Shown: positions 6,467 to 8,961 of the stretch, in pieces
Layout of the letters: the number at the start of each line of letters is the position of its first letter
Position numbering within the stretch: the first letter of the stretch is position 1
Program-made: the position numbers and the translations under genes
Assembly: GCA_903832105.1 (NCBI GenBank)
Contig: CAILAO010001122.1
Coordinates: forward strand, 1-8,961
Length of the DNA: 8,961 nucleotides
Source of the DNA: an uncultured Pseudomonadota bacterium
Lineage (GTDB): Bacteria > Bdellovibrionota_B > Oligoflexia > Oligoflexales > CAILAO01
Direction of reading: 5' to 3'
The notes under the pieces: model-generated
What the model saw: only the letters and a program-made list of their open reading frames with translations
What the model was told of the DNA's origin: nothing
Databases searched by the model: none

Positions 6467-6952
6467 ATGAAATGTCCATCTTGCAAAAGACCGATGGTTT
6501 CTAAAAAAACTGACTATCATTATGTTGATTGTGGACTCAAGAACATCTTCCTTAATGGGATTGAGGTAAAGAAGTGTGAAGAGTGCGGAGAGGAAGAGAT
6601 CGTTCTTCCAAACCTAGAAGAGCTACATAGTTTAATCGCTCACGATATCGCCATGCAGCCAGAAAGGCTCCGGCCAGAAGAAATTCGTTTTCTTCGGACC
6701 CACTTAGGATTTTCCGGCGTTGACTTTGCAAAGTTAGTCTCAGTCACTCCTGAATCTGTTTCTCGATGGGAAAATGATGCTGATAGAAAGATGGAACCGC
6801 ACACTGAAAAGCTTTTAAGACTTATGATTCTTGCCAGTATGGGACCATTTCGAGATTACGAAGAGTTTAAAAATTTCGGGCTTACTAATAAAAAAACACC
6901 ACTAAAACGGTCATTTAAAGTTAGCGATAAAGGGTGGAAACAGGCGGCTTAG
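6467..6952 (+). CDS. MqsA/YgiT-type zinc-finger HTH antitoxin
   Basis: A 161-residue two-domain protein. The N-terminus has a zinc finger with Cys3-x-x-Cys6 and Cys37-x-x-Cys40, the YgiT/MqsA arrangement that contacts the toxin. Residues about 66-105 form an Xre-like helix-turn-helix (RPEEIRFLRTHLGFSGVDFA, then VTPESVSRWEN), expected to bind operator DNA and repress the operon. A C-terminal helix, KMEPHTEKLLRLMIL, and a Lys-rich tail follow. It is longer than E. coli MqsA (about 131 aa). GGAG lies 10 nt upstream, inside the toxin's last codons, which favours coupled translation. All four zinc ligands and the HTH are intact, so it should work. Its 3' part is duplicated upstream of the toxin gene. 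Confidence 0.85.
   Translation: MKCPSCKRPMVSKKTDYHYVDCGLKNIFLNGIEVKKCEECGEEEIVLPNLEELHSLIAHDIAMQPERLRPEEIRFLRTHLGFSGVDFAKLVSVTPESVSRWENDADRKMEPHTEKLLRLMILASMGPFRDYEEFKNFGLTNKKTPLKRSFKVSDKGWKQAA
6784..6893 (+). repeat. Direct repeat copy 2, inside the intact antitoxin gene
   Basis: Partner of 6021-6130, offset 763 bp. It covers the C-terminal helix and the MGPFRDYEE segment of the antitoxin, from just after the HTH to about 20 codons before the stop. It is probably the source copy because it lies in an intact gene. Confidence 0.95.
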
Positions 6953-7026
6953 AAAATATTCTTTGTCCTGCCATTCGATCCTCCGCTAGTGACACTGTTT
7001 AACACGAAAGATCTAACTTATCCAGC

Positions 7027-7051
7027 TGTCCAAAAAACGGGGGGCACTATA
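7027..7051. mobile_element. Solitary IS3-family-like terminal repeat
   Basis: The stretch begins TGTCC, followed by A-rich sequence, a run of six G and CACTATA. Read on the minus strand it is TATAGTG, a C-run, a T-run and GGACA, the shape of IS3-family ends (compare the IS2 right end, which has GCCCC, a T-rich part and AGACA). No transposase frame or second end is visible, and the 70 bp to its left do not read clearly as an orfB tail. It is offered from memory of end patterns only. It sits in the 139-bp gap between the convergent antitoxin and abiEii genes. Confidence 0.3.
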
Positions 7052-7091
7052 TCCAAAATTTGGAGTGAATAGTTGAACAACACGTGAACTG

Positions 7092-7937
7092 TTAACAAGG
7101 CAAATGCTTCAAAAAAGACTCACGAATCATCTGGAATGCTCGTTCAGCATCCATTGACAGTTGCCTCCCGCGCCCTTGAACCAAAAAAGATATATGCGAT
7201 TGAACAAGATCAAATGAAAGTAACGGTTCGATATCTTCGCAAAATGCCCGATCTGAGATTTTATCCCTGATATTCTCCAGGAATTCATCCTGCGAGATGG
7301 ATAGGTTTTCATGCTCCATATATTGCACGAAGCAACTCGCAACTTTTTCTTTGTTTAGGGATGGAAATCGTTCTAGGGCAAAAGCCAGATCAAAAAGATC
7401 CCTGCCTTTTTTCCGTTGATAAAGCGCGCGCAGCTTGGTTGCAAGAAGTTCTTCGAGTGCGTAAGTATTTATTTCAGCATCTCCAGAAAACCAAGCATTT
7501 TGAAGTTTCAACGGATGTTTTTTGAAACCGAGAACCGAAAAGTGTTCACGGGTATTGATCTCCACTTTAAGACGAAGTTTCGTGATTGGTGGTACTTCAG
7601 AATCAAAACGATAAAGAAGAGTTACTCGGCCTTCACCTTGTTTCCACTTTGCCTTTCCAAGCCAAGGATCTAGCCTGGCCCGTAGGGCATCCATGACCGC
7701 GCCAGCCGGACCCGAATGAACCTGGACGAGATCAATATCTTCAGAATAGCGGCCGGCCGGCTTGAAGAAAAGTTTGTGCAAAGCTGTGCCGCCCCGAAAC
7801 GCAAGAGAACTTGAAAGAATCGGTTCGGAAAAGATATCAATAACAGCCCTTGATAAGACCAAGTCTTGCTCAACCTGCTCGTCTGTAGGCCACGGAAATT
7901 GATTGCGCCATGCCACGATGTTTGCTCTTGGTATCAT
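7092..7937 (-). CDS. abiEii: AbiEii-type nucleotidyltransferase toxin
   Basis: A 281-residue protein of the AbiEii/AbiGii family (type IV TA toxin, a DNA polymerase beta-like nucleotidyltransferase; characterised relatives transfer nucleotides to tRNA ends). Visible motifs: FRGGTALHKL (Gly49, Gly50, Thr51), SEDIDL with Asp67 and Asp69 as metal ligands, LRLKVEIN (Lys124, Glu126), and ATKLRALYQRKKGRDLFDL (Lys168, Arg179, Asp180, Asp183). All expected catalytic motifs are present, so it appears functional. The start at 7937 is chosen because its ATG overlaps the abiEi TGA as ATGA, typical of this operon; the frame is open to 7979, but those 14 codons lie inside abiEi and lack a better start. Translation is probably coupled to abiEi, which keeps toxin and antitoxin in ratio. 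Confidence 0.92.
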   Translation of the reverse strand: MIPRANIVAWRNQFPWPTDEQVEQDLVLSRAVIDIFSEPILSSSLAFRGGTALHKLFFKPAGRYSEDIDLVQVHSGPAGAVMDALRARLDPWLGKAKWKQGEGRVTLLYRFDSEVPPITKLRLKVEINTREHFSVLGFKKHPLKLQNAWFSGDAEINTYALEELLATKLRALYQRKKGRDLFDLAFALERFPSLNKEKVASCFVQYMEHENLSISQDEFLENIRDKISDRAFCEDIEPLLSFDLVQSHISFLVQGRGRQLSMDAERAFQMIRESFLKHLPC

Positions 7938-8755
7938 AGATCGTCCGTACTTATTTCGTCGTTTACAACAATTTTCCAACGTTCATCTTTTCTGCCGACA
8001 TCATCTCTCTCTGGTCTCAAAAGAATCAGTGTGGGATTTTGCGTCCTAAGCCATTCAGCCAGGGGAGTAAAAAGCTTTGCATCATCAACAAAATATTCAA
8101 GCAAATACCCCAGGCGCTGTACGCAAGTAAGTTCAGTTCCGGTCTTGGCAACTTGAAGAAGACGGCGGGCATCGAGCCTCTCACGCAATTCTCTCAGTAC
8201 GGTGACTACGTTGCCAAAATGTCCTACATGTTCCACATAGCGCACAAGATCAAAAGCTGTGGCTTCGGGAGAGGACACGATCATGTTGCCGGTTTCGGTT
8301 TTTACAAGTTGAGTGCGTGTATCGGAGAGGGCCTTTTTTTTGAAGAATCTAATAAGGACTTTTCCAGCGACTACAGGCCGAAGTGCGGTATTGGTGATGA
8401 CCTGAAATTCCTGTGATTTTTGGTGTGCGGCGCCATATATGGCAGCTGCAGAAAGTAGTCCGACATAGTACGTTTTCTTTTGAAATCGCATAAGGTCATC
8501 AATAAACCACGAGGGAGGAGGGGCTTCTGAACGCCGATATTCCACGGGAACAATGACAAAAAAACCACGTCGTGGCGCGACAATTCTTTGTTTGATGATC
8601 AAACGCCTGGCGGCATGTTTGAATGCTGCATCGGAATATTGGAGTTGTGCCATCGCTTCGCTGCGTGAAAAAGTATAGCGTCCCATGGTTTGCAATTTAT
8701 CAATAAATATCGCGAGGGTTTCGCGGTGAATTTTTTTGTTTGCAGAAGGGATCAC
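7934..8755 (-). CDS. abiEi: AbiEi family antitoxin / transcriptional repressor
   Basis: A 273-residue antitoxin partner of AbiEii. The N-terminal 70 residues look like the winged-helix AbiEi_4 domain: YTFSRSEAMAQLQYSDAAFK, then ARRLIIKQRIVAPRRGFFVI. A longer domain follows with YYVGLLSAAAIYGAAHQ, the FQVIT segment, VSSPEATAFDLVRY and LGYLLEYF, as in COG5340 proteins. The N-domain of studied AbiEi proteins represses its own promoter, while the antitoxin effect does not need stable toxin binding (type IV). The start is GTG at 8755, supported by AGGA 7 nt upstream; the next Met (residue 24) would remove the first helix of the winged helix. The length is close to that of known AbiEi proteins, and no damage is seen. 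It is followed directly by abiEii. Confidence 0.9.
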   Translation of the reverse strand: MIPSANKKIHRETLAIFIDKLQTMGRYTFSRSEAMAQLQYSDAAFKHAARRLIIKQRIVAPRRGFFVIVPVEYRRSEAPPPSWFIDDLMRFQKKTYYVGLLSAAAIYGAAHQKSQEFQVITNTALRPVVAGKVLIRFFKKKALSDTRTQLVKTETGNMIVSSPEATAFDLVRYVEHVGHFGNVVTVLRELRERLDARRLLQVAKTGTELTCVQRLGYLLEYFVDDAKLFTPLAEWLRTQNPTLILLRPERDDVGRKDERWKIVVNDEISTDDL

Positions 8756-8794
8756 AAAACAGTCCTTTCGGTAAATAGATTCCAGTTACAAAGT

Positions 8795-8822
8795 ACCATA
8801 ATTTGAGCCTCTCAGCATTCAA
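8795..8822 (-). promoter_or_regulatory. Candidate abiE promoter
   Basis: On the minus strand TTGAAT (8817-8822) is followed after 16 nt by TATGGT (8795-8800), 39 nt before the GTG start. The -10 matches only four of six consensus bases. A weak promoter would fit an autorepressed TA operon, but the call rests on pattern only. I did not find a convincing inverted-repeat operator around it. Confidence 0.3.
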
Positions 8823-8910
8823 AATTTTAAAGTTGACTACGGTGTGTAACCCCAGCGGAGCCGTCATTACACGGATAGGTAATTCAACCACTATTTTCGT
8901 GACGCGGTAA

Positions 8911-8961
8911 GGGTCTGACTTCGTTCAAAATACCAGGGTTTTTTGAACGAAGCCCGAGCCC
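8911..8961. repeat. Imperfect inverted repeat at the window edge, REP-like
   Basis: Exact 12-bp arms CTTCGTTCAAAA (8919-8930) and TTTTGAACGAAG (8941-8952) flank a 10-nt loop. Outside them GGGTCTGA pairs loosely with CGAGCCC, so the whole 51 bp form a hairpin with an internal mismatch. Palindromes with a GGGTC(T/A)GA outer part are common next to REP-associated (Y1) transposases, but none is visible here and the element may continue past the edge. A transcription terminator is possible, but no U-run follows on either side. Confidence 0.6.

Noticed and set aside
8700..8891. A 63-codon minus frame upstream of and overlapping abiEi
   Set aside because: It overlaps the abiEi start in another frame, resembles no family, has no clear ribosome-binding site and runs through the probable abiE promoter.
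1..8961. CRISPR arrays, tRNA or rRNA genes, retron-like structures
   Set aside because: No regularly spaced repeats, cloverleaf or rRNA-like stretches, and no reverse transcriptase frame were seen. The only direct repeat pair is coding and spaced by 763 bp.

Overview
The window looks like accessory DNA from a Gram-negative bacterium. It is fairly AT-rich. It encodes an exported barrel-like protein ending in a C-terminal phenylalanine, a probable lipoprotein protease and an exported deiminase. The taxon cannot be fixed from the sequence. A deltaproteobacterial or Bdellovibrio-like lineage is only a guess.

Layout. (1) Positions 1-160 hold the 3' end of a probable DUF6036/AbiEii-like nucleotidyltransferase on the plus strand. 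(2) Positions 202-5034 hold three long cell-envelope or secreted genes: a peptidyl-arginine-deiminase-family enzyme with a signal peptide (minus), a probable outer-membrane beta-barrel protein (plus), and an M48-type zinc metallopeptidase with a probable lipid anchor (minus). The first two diverge from a 218-bp promoter region with a good sigma70-type promoter on the minus side. (3) Positions 5208-6160 are a scrapyard: the C-terminal piece of an IS66 transposase (minus), an ORF6N-domain gene that lost its normal 5' end against that piece, a near-perfect 39-bp palindrome, and a truncated second copy of the end of an antitoxin gene. (4) Positions 6161-6952 hold an intact-looking two-gene module: a DUF4258 protein (putative toxin, GTG start) followed 3 bp later by an MqsA-type zinc-finger/HTH antitoxin. 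(5) Positions 7027-7051 look like a solitary IS3-type insertion-sequence end. (6) Positions 7092-8755 hold a minus-strand abiEi-abiEii pair with a 4-bp ATGA overlap, a type IV toxin-antitoxin and phage-abortive-infection module. (7) The last 51 bases form a long imperfect inverted repeat that resembles a mobile REP-like palindrome.

Together, the right half is a toxin-antitoxin/defence patch built by insertion, truncation and partial duplication. The most unusual structure is at 5953-6159. A palindrome sits 2 bp from a 110-bp duplicate of the antitoxin 3' end. Both lie in a 68-codon open frame that overlaps the ORF6N stop and ends 1 bp before the toxin start. I do not see a wholly new multi-gene system. 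That junction, the M48 protein with an unusually long insert between its zinc motifs, and the exported deiminase are the parts worth following up.
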